Virus record (IMG/VR): IMGVR_UViG_3300022853_001508
Span: 28,166 to 92,165 of that record
DNA from: a virus
Reading direction: 5' to 3' (one strand)
DNA length: 64,000 bases
Shown: positions 56,495 to 64,000 of the stretch, in pieces
Layout of the letters: each line of letters opens with the position of its first letter
Numbering within the stretch: the first letter of the stretch is position 1
The notes under the pieces: generated by a model
Databases searched by the model: none
Seen by the model: the letters and a program-made list of their open reading frames with translations, nothing else
Told to the model about the DNA's origin: nothing
Translations under genes and position numbers: made by a program

Positions 56495-57025
56495 TTACTT
56501 TTTTTTTTGGGATTCATCGATATAACGCTGAGCATTTGCGATAGCACGCCCTGGAACATACTCTTTCCCTGTCAGCTGTTGATATTCAGCACCAATCTTA
56601 TTCAACGCCATTCGATACTTTTTTATTGTATCATTAATAGACCTTCCTCTTGCAGCTAAATCCATCACCTTCTCGTTGTTTGCCCCTTGCTGCTTGTCTA
56701 CAGTTTTTCTTTGCTTGTTAATTGCAGAAGCACGCTGACCTGTCTGATACTGCTGTTTAACATCTGAAGCTGCTTGACCAATCGCTTTACCAGCGCTACC
56801 CATAGCAGATTTTGCTTTTTTTGCACCCCACTTACCAATAGCTCCTAAACCTCCTAAGAGCTCGTTTAGCTCTTCATCAGTAATTTCTTCACCGCTTTCA
56901 AATCGCTCAATTAAAGAGTCAACATCTTTTAAGTGCTGTTCCATCTCATCGATTCGACCATTAGCTGAAACATGCTCTTGAACGAGCTTTGCCAGACCTG
57001 TGTTGTTTAGTTTATTTGATTTCAC
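56495..57025 (-). CDS. Upstream part of a frameshift-linked protein, hypothetical
   Basis: 176 residues: a helical acidic N-terminus (LVQEHVSANGRIDEMEQHLK), a glycine/alanine-rich middle (GGLGAIGKWGAKKAKSAMGS), and a helical end finishing SQKKK at a run of ten A. The frame -1 to it is closed just upstream of the run and open after it for over 240 codons. A late-type box lies about 33 bases upstream. Probably a virion protein made in short and long forms. Confidence 0.6.
   Translation of the reverse strand: MKSNKLNNTGLAKLVQEHVSANGRIDEMEQHLKDVDSLIERFESGEEITDEELNELLGGLGAIGKWGAKKAKSAMGSAGKAIGQAASDVKQQYQTGQRASAINKQRKTVDKQQGANNEKVMDLAARGRSINDTIKKYRMALNKIGAEYQQLTGKEYVPGRAIANAQRYIDESQKKK
56499..56511 (-). 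other. A10 slippery sequence (candidate -1 frameshift site)
   Basis: CCC followed by ten A on the minus strand. The overlap between the upstream frame's TAA (56495) and the downstream frame's first stop (TGA at 56514-56516) is only this run. Confidence 0.65.
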
Positions 57026-57057
57026 GAAATATTTTTTAAGATGCTGTACTTAAAGCG

Positions 57058-57072
57058 CATGCAAATAAATAG
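57058..57072 (-). promoter_or_regulatory. Late-type promoter (core only)
   Basis: CTATTTATTTGCATG on the minus strand; core matches, extension does not. Confidence 0.4.
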
Positions 57073-57156
57073 GGCATAAAATCATTTTTTTTAAGTTGTG
57101 CCTTTAATTTTAGGGTCTTATTCAACTACATTTTTCTAAACGAATTAATCACAACG

Positions 57157-58371
57157 ATGGAAAAAGCAGTAGAACAAGAAAAAGTGGTGGAAAAAATCGA
57201 ACCTACAAAAGGAGAGGTTATCGATGGACTCATCTCTAAATTAGAGAAAAATGAGTTCAACATCCATTTTTATTGTCCAGCAATGAATCAGCCTTCTGGC
57301 GGAATCGGAGTTCTTTTAAGAGTCGCCGCAGCTTACAAAAAACAAGGGTTCAATGTCAAGGTTTGGTATGAACCAAGCATGAACAGAGAGGCATCAATGC
57401 AAGCTTCTCAGCAAGCAAAAGAAGAAGTGGAAGTATTTGACATATTCAACCCAAACTGGGTTGACTTTGACATCTCAGGCATCGAGTTCTTCCCATTGAA
57501 AGAGTCTAAAGACGGAAAAATAATTTGCACAGACGGAAAGGTGAAACAAACTTTCTCACTTCAATTAGCTACTGAGGACTTTATGTTTATCCCAGAGGGC
57601 TTTCCAAATGTAATGGAGAGAACAATAAACGCACCGTGTAAGAGAATCATTCTAGCCCAGAGCTGGTTGTATGTTTTAGCTGGAATGAAGAACGGTCAGA
57701 TGTGGCAAAATTTCGGAATCAATGATGTAGTTTCTGTATCCGATTGCATTAGTCAATATATAGGAGCTATTATGCCAGGGATTCAAATCAAATCTCTTAA
57801 GCAAGGAATCAATCGTGACATTTTTTATAAGCCTGAAAAGCTCAGCGACAAAATGCCTTTGATTGGGTATCAAAGAGGTCGCGGCCCAGAGTCAGAAATG
57901 AAAATGCACACAATCATTAAAATGTTCTATGCTGCCAATCCTCATATGCGTTGGTTCCGATTCATGGAAATGAGCGGAATGAGCCGAAATGAATTCGCAG
58001 AAAGACTGAGAGATTGTGCATTTGTTTTATATACAGATGACATTGCTGGATTCGGTACGCTTCCACTTGAAGCTATGGCTTGCGGAACCCACGTAATTGG
58101 ATTCGATGCACCAGGAGGACGAGAATATGCTACTGATAAAAACGGATTCTGGTCTCAAAATGGGAATCTATTTGGGTTAGCAGAGCTTTTGGGAATAGCT
58201 GCGGATAAATGGGTTAGTGGACAAATAGATTTGGAAACTAGCCTTCAAGCTGAGTATGAAAAAACGCTTGATAAATACACCGTAGAAGGTGAAGAAAAAA
58301 GAGTCCTTGAGATTATAGAAGAATACAAAAACGAAAGAATCGATGAATTTAACAGAGCAAAAGAAGCATAA
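57157..58371 (+). CDS. GT-B glycosyltransferase (GT4-like)
   Basis: 404 residues. NIHFYCPAMNQPSGGIGVLL opens the acceptor half; RIILAQSWLYVLAGMKNGQ and SVSDCISQYIG sit in the middle; the donor half has FVLYTDDIAGFGTLPLEAMA followed by CGTHVIGFDAPGG, the E-x-x-A-x-G core of GT4 enzymes. It overlaps the next gene by 29 bases. It is separate from the main sugar operon. Confidence 0.85.
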   Translation: MEKAVEQEKVVEKIEPTKGEVIDGLISKLEKNEFNIHFYCPAMNQPSGGIGVLLRVAAAYKKQGFNVKVWYEPSMNREASMQASQQAKEEVEVFDIFNPNWVDFDISGIEFFPLKESKDGKIICTDGKVKQTFSLQLATEDFMFIPEGFPNVMERTINAPCKRIILAQSWLYVLAGMKNGQMWQNFGINDVVSVSDCISQYIGAIMPGIQIKSLKQGINRDIFYKPEKLSDKMPLIGYQRGRGPESEMKMHTIIKMFYAANPHMRWFRFMEMSGMSRNEFAERLRDCAFVLYTDDIAGFGTLPLEAMACGTHVIGFDAPGGREYATDKNGFWSQNGNLFGLAELLGIAADKWVSGQIDLETSLQAEYEKTLDKYTVEGEEKRVLEIIEEYKNERIDEFNRAKEA

Positions 58372-59287
58372 CACGCTAATTGCAGCGTATTTCAGAGAAC
58401 TGCCTATGGTGGAGTCTCTTCATGAGTTTATTTACTCGTTAGCAATGCAACGTGAGCCCGTTGATGTGCTTTTGATGCACGGGGGCCTAAGCCAAAAGGA
58501 GCTAGATGTGCTTCAAAGCGTAATTGATAAACCGACTATCCAACAGACAAAAGAAGACCCTAAAAAACCAGGTGAATTAATAAGAGAGCCAGTATCGTCT
58601 GTGTTTCCATTGGAATACACAATTCACTTAGTGGATGTAACCAATTTTGCAGAGGCTTTTAACTTAGGATTTCAAAGCGCAGTCGAAAGCGGGTATGAGT
58701 TTTTCTCAATCGCGGAGCCAGAAGACGTATACAGCACGTCCTGGATACACACAGCTAAGATATATGCATCGGAGAATCCAGAAGTTGGAATTTTCACTCC
58801 AGTAATTCGAAACGTAGTTCATGGAGCATTCCAAGGGTACTATAACGAAGCTTGTTGGGCAGAAGGAATGGCTGAGGTAGCTGGTAAATATGACCAAAAT
58901 CTTCTTCTGAAATTCAACTGCCTATCCCCTCTTGGCGCTTTATACAAAGTCTCGTCTATGACCGAAGAAGAGGATGCGATTGAAGAAAGAGACGATGTTC
59001 TATATCCAATGAAGTCAAACATTAAATTAGTATCGCCTTACGAATTTTTCTTGAGGATGGCTTATAACGACATTTTGATAATGAACGTTCCAAGGCTGGG
59101 TTACGAGCAGAGAATTCTAAGAAGAGACTCTTACAGCCACACTAGTTGCAAACTTCCTCAAAATCTGGTCCAGATTCCTATAGACAAAGGTGGCATGCCT
59201 CAGAAAGAAGCTGAGTTCTGGCACAAAACAGCAACTGATGCTTATTTCGTAGAGGATGATGAACAAATTGAATATATCGAAGCATAA
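58343..59287 (+). CDS. GT2-like glycosyltransferase-fold protein
   Basis: 314 residues. Strands and helices resemble GT-A enzymes (LIAAYFRELPMVESLHEFIY; FNLGFQSAVESGYEFFSIAE), but the usual DxD is replaced by EPED, so it may be inactive or use another metal site. It is coupled to the GT4-like gene before it and shares a base with the sigma gene after it. Confidence 0.6.
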   Translation: MNLTEQKKHNTLIAAYFRELPMVESLHEFIYSLAMQREPVDVLLMHGGLSQKELDVLQSVIDKPTIQQTKEDPKKPGELIREPVSSVFPLEYTIHLVDVTNFAEAFNLGFQSAVESGYEFFSIAEPEDVYSTSWIHTAKIYASENPEVGIFTPVIRNVVHGAFQGYYNEACWAEGMAEVAGKYDQNLLLKFNCLSPLGALYKVSSMTEEEDAIEERDDVLYPMKSNIKLVSPYEFFLRMAYNDILIMNVPRLGYEQRILRRDSYSHTSCKLPQNLVQIPIDKGGMPQKEAEFWHKTATDAYFVEDDEQIEYIEA

Positions 59288-60153
59288 TGGAAACAATTAG
59301 TCCATCCGAAACAGGCACCACGGCGGATAATGGTATTGAGAAAAAGAAGAGCAAAGTGTACTGGACACAAGGCACTGAACACGCTGTTAAAGTTTTTTTA
59401 AACCTTGACACAGTCTACCTTGAAAGAAAACTCGATAAATATCTTATCGAGCGTGGGGAATTAGACGAAACAATTGATGACGGTTATGTAGCTGAATTAG
59501 AGTATAGAATCACAGGTGCGTACTCCCCAGAAACCCAAGCAAGGAAAGAGCGAATCTTTAGAGATGATATAGAAAAGCCACTTTACCGACTGGTAGAGAA
59601 CATCATCTTCACTTACAAGCTATTTAGTCACGATGTAGACGTGAAGACACTTCAGAAACTGTGTGTCACCCACCTTTATCTTAAATTTGCAAATTTTGAC
59701 CCTGATAATGGCGCCAAGTCTTTTTCTTACTATGGAACAGTAGCTAAACACTACCTTCAAAACAGAAAAAAAGATTTAGATGATTTAAAATCTGTAAACC
59801 TCTCTTGGGAAGACCATAAAGACGAGACCGAAAGGCAAGAAAGTTTTGAAATGGACGCTGATGTGGAACAGGATGAAACATTTGAATTTTTCGAATATGT
59901 TCACAGCATGATGGAAAATGAGCTCAACAAAAAGAACATTCCTCCAAATGACGTAAAGGTGATAAACGCAATTCTGAAAGTGATGGAGAATCAAGATGCT
60001 TACGAAGAAGGAAAGTATGCTAAACAATCTATTAGACATGCAATACTTGATGAGACAAAGTTAGAGTCTAGAGAGGTTACTTATTCACTTTCAAGAATCA
60101 AAGGCATCTACGACACAAAAAAGACAGAGTACCTACGAAAGAAAAACGAGTAA
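59287..60153 (+). CDS. Late sigma factor (T4 gp55-like)
   Basis: 288 residues. The segment YLKFANFDPDNGAKSFSYYG followed by TVAKHYLQNRKKD is the region-2-like core shared by gp55-type late sigma factors. Flanking regions are acidic and helical; the protein is longer than T4 gp55 (185 aa). In T4, gp55 directs host RNA polymerase to short TATAAATA late promoters. Here the matching element is likely CTATTTA-N3-GAAAC. The following 124-residue acidic gene is in a position where a coactivator could be encoded. Confidence 0.78.
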   Translation: METISPSETGTTADNGIEKKKSKVYWTQGTEHAVKVFLNLDTVYLERKLDKYLIERGELDETIDDGYVAELEYRITGAYSPETQARKERIFRDDIEKPLYRLVENIIFTYKLFSHDVDVKTLQKLCVTHLYLKFANFDPDNGAKSFSYYGTVAKHYLQNRKKDLDDLKSVNLSWEDHKDETERQESFEMDADVEQDETFEFFEYVHSMMENELNKKNIPPNDVKVINAILKVMENQDAYEEGKYAKQSIRHAILDETKLESREVTYSLSRIKGIYDTKKTEYLRKKNE

Positions 60154-60528
60154 ATGGAACTAGACTTAAAAAAGCTCACATTTATAACACTTGCTCAATC
60201 GCTATTTAAGAATGAGCTAACAGGAATAACGAAAGACAATTGCATTAAGTTCTATCATTACCTAATGGATGGATTAGAGTCGAAGTCTCAAGTTCTTCTT
60301 CAGGAGGATGATGAAGATTTTTTAGTGTGCGACGCTATTGTAAGTGTTTTAGAATCATTCCCAGAAATGGACCAACAACAAACGGCTGACATGATTAAAT
60401 ATGATACTTTTGTTGTAGAGTACTTGCGAGACAAAACCATGATGTCAGAGGATGAGGTAAAAAGCGCATTAGAGTCTGTTAGAGCTGACGCAATTTTAAG
60501 AATGGGCTTATTTTTGAACATACCATAA
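60154..60528 (+). CDS. Hypothetical acidic helical protein after the late sigma gene
   Basis: 124 residues, acidic and all-helical (LQEDDEDFLVCDAIVSVLES), starting directly at the sigma stop (TAAATG). No family match. Size and acidity recall T4 gp33, the late-transcription coactivator of 112 residues, but this is a guess from position and composition. Confidence 0.5.
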   Translation: MELDLKKLTFITLAQSLFKNELTGITKDNCIKFYHYLMDGLESKSQVLLQEDDEDFLVCDAIVSVLESFPEMDQQQTADMIKYDTFVVEYLRDKTMMSEDEVKSALESVRADAILRMGLFLNIP

Positions 60529-60540
60529 AAATTCCAAGCT

Positions 60541-60555
60541 CTATTTATAACAAAA
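60541..60555 (+). promoter_or_regulatory. Late-type promoter, plus strand
   Basis: CTATTTATAACAAAA, preceded by TTCCAAGCT as at several minus-strand sites, six bases before the ATG at 60562. Confidence 0.55.
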
Positions 60556-60561
60556 GAAGCT

Positions 60562-60984
60562 ATGGACGCAACAGATAACCCTAAAGCTACAAGTGAAAAG
60601 AAGATTGAAATGACCGCAGACGGCCATGCAGAACTTCTTAATAAAGTGGCTCAATTTAAAGTTGAAGAGCGAGATATGGCCCTAGATAGATATCGTAGGG
60701 TTGATGCTGACATGCAGACTAAAGAAGAAGTGTTCACGATGAGTAAGTCAGCTTTAGGATATCTTCAAGCCGCCTCTAACGCATCTAACACTCTGAATGA
60801 CATCGTTAAAGAAATGGGTAAGATTATTCATAAGACAGACCAACCAACAATTATAAACAACACAGTTATGTCTGACGAAGAAAAACGATTCATGGCTGAG
60901 AGGATGCAGAATATTGTTAAGGACCGTAGGGAAAAAAGAAGAAATAATGGCAATGATAGTGGTGCTGATGAAAATGAAGAATAA
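60562..60984 (+). CDS. Hypothetical late protein, 140 aa
   Basis: A helical protein with a charged C-terminus (MQNIVKDRREKRRNNGNDSG). No domain recognised. It opens the plus-strand late unit that continues to the baseplate hub protein and shares a base with the next gene. A terminase-small-subunit-like or assembly role is possible but unsupported. Confidence 0.5.
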   Translation: MDATDNPKATSEKKIEMTADGHAELLNKVAQFKVEERDMALDRYRRVDADMQTKEEVFTMSKSALGYLQAASNASNTLNDIVKEMGKIIHKTDQPTIINNTVMSDEEKRFMAERMQNIVKDRREKRRNNGNDSGADENEE

Positions 60985-62282
60985 TGCCACTAAACATCCC
61001 AAAATCAAATCCGCTTACATCCACACAAAGTGAATTAACAGCCAAAATAGGTTCTATGAAGAGCCTTTTGGAGTTGCCTTTTTTGGAGTTTAAAAACATT
61101 CCAAAACTGGACCAGGTTTCCACTTTCGATTATTTATTGAGGATACTTGAGTCGATGGGAATCAGCCCAGAGGTTATATTCCAACAATTTTTCTCTCGTG
61201 TACTTGATGAAGCTGGAACTTTCCTAGAGGAAACAATCGTAGAAGGACTGGCTACTCAAGTTATGTACGCGGGCGTTCAAATGCCTGGAGGAACATTTAA
61301 CCTTGCCGAGTCAGACCCCGCAAGTAGGGACGCAATTGCAAAAGGGAACGCATCTGCTATAAATCAAAAAATGGATGAGGCTGGATTAACAAACTTCCTG
61401 CAGACAGCAAAGCAGAAAATAGTAAAAGACCTCACTCTAGCGGTTTTCGGGCCCAAAGAAGGGCCAGCAGCAGAATATCTAAACCCCAATGCGGATGAAA
61501 GAAATCGAATCATCGAAAACGCAGTTTGTGCAGTCGATGCGTATTCGCTTTCAAACAACGGCTTTATCCGCGATGAAGATGTTGAGTACAATAGGATAGC
61601 TTTGGCCAGGCAGCTGGAGAAAGGAGAAGTCATCCTAGAAATATCCTGTCAAAAAGTAAAAATCACTCTTCCAGAGGACCCTTCGTGGATATTTGAAGGC
61701 GGAGGAATCCAAACGCTATCTAGCAACCCCACAACCCCAGCTCAAAGCATTGAGATACTTGCAACTTATGTAGAAAGCACTGCACAGCAAATAAATAACC
61801 AGCAGAACGCAAAATCTGGTGGAAAGACTTTTATGCAGATTTTTTTGGAGAAGTTTATTTCGAACATCACCAACCTGGTACAGCCATTTATTGGGCCACT
61901 GCTGGGTTCTATTCAGTTAGACTTCCCAGAAGATTATAACCCCAGTGTGGATGACTTGGTCACCAACACGTGTGAGATTATGAATGAATCATCTCCCAAC
62001 CCAAACAAAAAAGCATTCGGGGAAAGCTTGGCTAACCAGCTGTACAAGCTACTCGTGAATATGATTTTAATTATCGCTATACGAGAATTTAAGAAATTAG
62101 CAAAAAACTACTTCGCAAGAATTTATAGAGAAAGAGGAAAGCGAAAACTTGACAAAATCAAAGCCCGCTTTGCTTTAACGGCAGAAGCAGAAAACACCAT
62201 TGAGGACGCCAAGAAAGCCGTAGCGTATGCTAAGGCAGCCGCATCCCTTGCGCCAATACTTGCAGGACAAACACCGATTTAA
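60984..62282 (+). CDS. Hypothetical baseplate-module protein, 432 aa
   Basis: Not recognised by family. A long helical protein with hydrophobic patches (NITNLVQPFIGPLLGSIQLD; LYKLLVNMILIIAIREF) and a basic-then-alanine-rich C-terminus (YAKAAASLAPILAG). It lies two genes before an OB-fold baseplate protein. A hub or tape-measure-associated role is inferred from this. Confidence 0.5.
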   Translation: MPLNIPKSNPLTSTQSELTAKIGSMKSLLELPFLEFKNIPKLDQVSTFDYLLRILESMGISPEVIFQQFFSRVLDEAGTFLEETIVEGLATQVMYAGVQMPGGTFNLAESDPASRDAIAKGNASAINQKMDEAGLTNFLQTAKQKIVKDLTLAVFGPKEGPAAEYLNPNADERNRIIENAVCAVDAYSLSNNGFIRDEDVEYNRIALARQLEKGEVILEISCQKVKITLPEDPSWIFEGGGIQTLSSNPTTPAQSIEILATYVESTAQQINNQQNAKSGGKTFMQIFLEKFISNITNLVQPFIGPLLGSIQLDFPEDYNPSVDDLVTNTCEIMNESSPNPNKKAFGESLANQLYKLLVNMILIIAIREFKKLAKNYFARIYRERGKRKLDKIKARFALTAEAENTIEDAKKAVAYAKAAASLAPILAGQTPI

Positions 62283-62283
62283 T

Positions 62284-62700
62284 ATGTCACTATTTCAACA
62301 AGACCCAAGTTTAAATTTGTCCGAGGAAATCGCGACATTTTTCCTATATATGCTAGAAGAGGACAGGCTTCCTGTTCCAAGGCTCTCTTTGCCTCAAATC
62401 ATTTTTGCAAAAAGCAGAGCTGGCATGTCGTCTGAGCTTTTGGCCTCATCTATGATTTCTAGATTCGGAGAAATCGGTATCCCAACAGGCACTATAGAAG
62501 ATGGTACGAATAATGTCATGGAAGCGTTTGTAAAAGCATTCTCTGAGGAGATTGTTGACCACATACAAAGCCAATGCCGAATAGATTTAGCTGTGGATAC
62601 AGGAATTAAAGTGCAAGCATCTGGAGGAAACGCTGGTGGTCCAGTTACCGCCATCGGAGCCTCTATTGCACCTCACACAGGAATTGGAGTACCACGATGA
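62284..62700 (+). CDS. Hypothetical baseplate-module protein, 138 aa
   Basis: Start at MSLFQQDPSL, one base after the previous stop; the longer frame upstream reads through the preceding gene. It has a helical N-terminus and a glycine-rich C-terminus (ASGGNAGGPVTAIGASI). Its stop overlaps the next ATG. No family match; structural by company. Confidence 0.5.
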   Translation: MSLFQQDPSLNLSEEIATFFLYMLEEDRLPVPRLSLPQIIFAKSRAGMSSELLASSMISRFGEIGIPTGTIEDGTNNVMEAFVKAFSEEIVDHIQSQCRIDLAVDTGIKVQASGGNAGGPVTAIGASIAPHTGIGVPR

Positions 62701-62900
62701 AACAAGATACGCTTAAAGATTTACAAATACTTGGGAAGGAGCACGGAAAACTCAAGTCGACCATCATAGAGATGTGTGAACAACTAGATTCCGAAGAGGA
62801 CTTAAAACAAAAAGAAGTTATAAAAATAGCAATAGAAACCTCAAGAATGAAATTAGATGACATCGAACATAAATACAAACAGCTACTAGATAAGTTTTAA
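62697..62900 (+). CDS. Small coiled-coil protein, 67 aa
   Basis: All-helical with heptad spacing (KLKSTIIEMCEQLDSEEDLK). Four-base overlap with the gene before and two bases from the hub gene. Function unknown. Confidence 0.5.
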   Translation: MKQDTLKDLQILGKEHGKLKSTIIEMCEQLDSEEDLKQKEVIKIAIETSRMKLDDIEHKYKQLLDKF

Positions 62901-62902
62901 AA

Positions 62903-63868
62903 ATGCCAGGAATAGACGATTACGCAAAAAGCTTACAACAGGATAATGGACAAAGGTTTGACCAGGCAAAAACAAACTTGTCAAGCATGAAAAACCTTTA
63001 CCCTGCAATTGTTGTAAATGAAGAAGACCCGACCGAACAAGGTCGCTTGGTTGCGCGTATCGTTGCTTTAGATGAAAAAGGAGAAATTACTGGCGGAAGA
63101 GATAGAAATATTTCTAACGAAAAACTACAGTATGCCATTCCTCTAATGCCTGGCTTTATTCACATGAGGCCTATTCCTGGGGAAATGGTTATACTGTTAA
63201 TGGAAAACCCATCAGAAATAACAGCTCCAAGGTATTGGATTGGACCAGTAATTACTTCTCAACTTAAATTCAACTTTCAATCCTATAGAGACGCAATTAG
63301 AGTATTTGATAAATCTAGCTTCAACCCTAACCAGACTCTTCTTTCTAGGAGTGAACCGTCTCTAGTTCTCCCTGAAAGAAGCGATGTCGCGCTACAAGGT
63401 CGAGATGACACTCACGTTATACTAAGGCCTAAAGAAATATTTATTGCTGCTGGTCTTTTCAGCCCAGGAACAATAAAAGCGAACATTGAACACCCTTCTT
63501 ATTTAAGGTTAAAACAAATAGTGAACACTGGAGATAATGCTGAAATATCACGATACAGCGCTGGAGAACTAACTTCCACTGTTGTAAACATATACTCACC
63601 AAGAGGAAAGTTTAGAGAGAAAAGTTTAGAAAAATTTGAAATAAATGACGACCTAAAAGAGTTGGGCGAGTTAGCAAGCAGGCTTCACCCATTAGTGTTC
63701 GGTGATGAACTTATAAAACTCTTAGACTTGATGATTAGGATTCTTTTAACACATGTACACACTCCTCAGGCGCCACTCGCACCGAACTCAAATTCAAAAA
63801 AACTACTGAATTATACAGTTGAGGGCGAGCTTCAAAAACTTATTTCGAAGCACATCAGAGTCAATTAA
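62903..63868 (+). CDS. OB-fold baseplate hub protein (gp5/gpV-like N-terminal domain)
   Basis: 321 residues. Residues ~30-115 form the gp5/gpV OB-fold: NLYPAIVVNEEDPTEQGRLV, then a loop, YAIPLMPGFIHMRPIPGEMV and RYWIGPVITS. In contractile tails this domain sits on the hub above the spike. No lysozyme domain is present, unlike T4 gp5. The C-terminal third has helical and strand segments and the phrase THVHTPQAPLAP, typical of the linker after OB-fold domains. A spike must be encoded elsewhere. Confidence 0.75.
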   Translation: MPGIDDYAKSLQQDNGQRFDQAKTNLSSMKNLYPAIVVNEEDPTEQGRLVARIVALDEKGEITGGRDRNISNEKLQYAIPLMPGFIHMRPIPGEMVILLMENPSEITAPRYWIGPVITSQLKFNFQSYRDAIRVFDKSSFNPNQTLLSRSEPSLVLPERSDVALQGRDDTHVILRPKEIFIAAGLFSPGTIKANIEHPSYLRLKQIVNTGDNAEISRYSAGELTSTVVNIYSPRGKFREKSLEKFEINDDLKELGELASRLHPLVFGDELIKLLDLMIRILLTHVHTPQAPLAPNSNSKKLLNYTVEGELQKLISKHIRVN

Positions 63869-63959
63869 ATTAAAGATTTCTTGCGAATTCGATATTATAA
63901 TTGTAATATAGCTTATAATCGCACGTTTTGAAAACGGTGCACAAACAACGCTAGGCCTG

Positions 63960-63974
63960 TTATTTATTAGAGCA
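63960..63974 (+). promoter_or_regulatory. Late-type promoter candidate
   Basis: TTATTTATTAGAGCA, core match only, 16 bases before the ATG at 63991. The rest of the gap 63869-63990 shows nothing further. Confidence 0.35.
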
Positions 63975-63990
63975 CCAATAGTTCTACTAA

Positions 63991-64000
63991 ATGGCTGATA
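63991..64000 (+). CDS. Start of a gene cut by the window end
   Basis: ATGGCTGATA follows a late-type box and an A-rich leader (CTACTAA). Only three codons (M-A-D) are visible. Confidence 0.4.

Overview
The window is part of the genome of a large, contractile-tailed, T4-like virus (myovirus), most likely infecting a Bacteroidetes (Flavobacteria-type) host. The T4-type virion module is recognisable: tail tube, tail sheath, neck and tail-completion proteins, major capsid protein, scaffold, prohead protease, OB-fold baseplate hub protein, and a gp55-like late sigma factor. The host guess rests on start codons preceded by A-rich leaders without Shine-Dalgarno sequences, on Bacteroidetes-type promoters (TTTG-N19-TAnnTTTG), and on degenerate NSDG/SGGT-type repeats familiar from Bacteroidetes phage structural proteins. 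No portal or terminase large subunit is in view, so the genome extends beyond both ends.
Layout. 0-3.6 kb: end of the tail tube gene, two small virion-type genes, and two divergent early units of unknown genes. 3.6-12.5 kb (minus): late virion genes in the T4 order neck (gp13/gp14-like), gp15-like, sheath, with a SNase-like nuclease and an HNH endonuclease between them. 12.5-18.6 kb (plus): small genes, an asparaginyl-tRNA synthetase, and eleven tandem, ATGA-coupled paralogous genes plus a remnant twelfth, followed by a cysteine-peptidase-like protein. 18.6-25 kb (minus): major capsid, scaffold, intein-containing prohead protease and two unknown genes. 25-32.7 kb: a large VWA protein, then a region of parasitic DNA: a GIY-YIG endonuclease cassette splitting an S24/S26-like gene, a truncated Vsr-like endonuclease, and a short IS200/IS605-like element with a structured RNA. 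32.8-36.7 kb: PhoH-like ATPase with a class-3-type intein and prohead-core-like acidic proteins. 37-54.6 kb (plus): thioredoxin followed by a long, tightly overlapping surface-sugar operon of glycosyltransferases, an aminotransferase, NeuB/NeuA-like nonulosonic-acid enzymes, methyltransferases, a PhyH oxygenase and an FdtA-like isomerase. 54.6-64 kb: second VWA protein, a minus-strand gene pair joined by an A10 frameshift site, two more glycosyltransferases, the late sigma factor and baseplate-type genes.
Regulation. Two promoter classes can be read by eye. An early-type motif, G(T/A)AAC-N16-CGTATAT(T/A), precedes non-virion genes. A late-type motif, CTATTTA-N3-GAAAC, lies just upstream of virion genes on both strands and is the natural candidate for the gp55-like sigma factor encoded here.
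The most unusual features are the mosaic tandem array at 15.2-18.1 kb, the IS200/IS605-like RNA element at 31.1-31.3 kb, the A10 frameshift site at 56.5 kb, and a perfect 36-bp palindrome at 46.8 kb.
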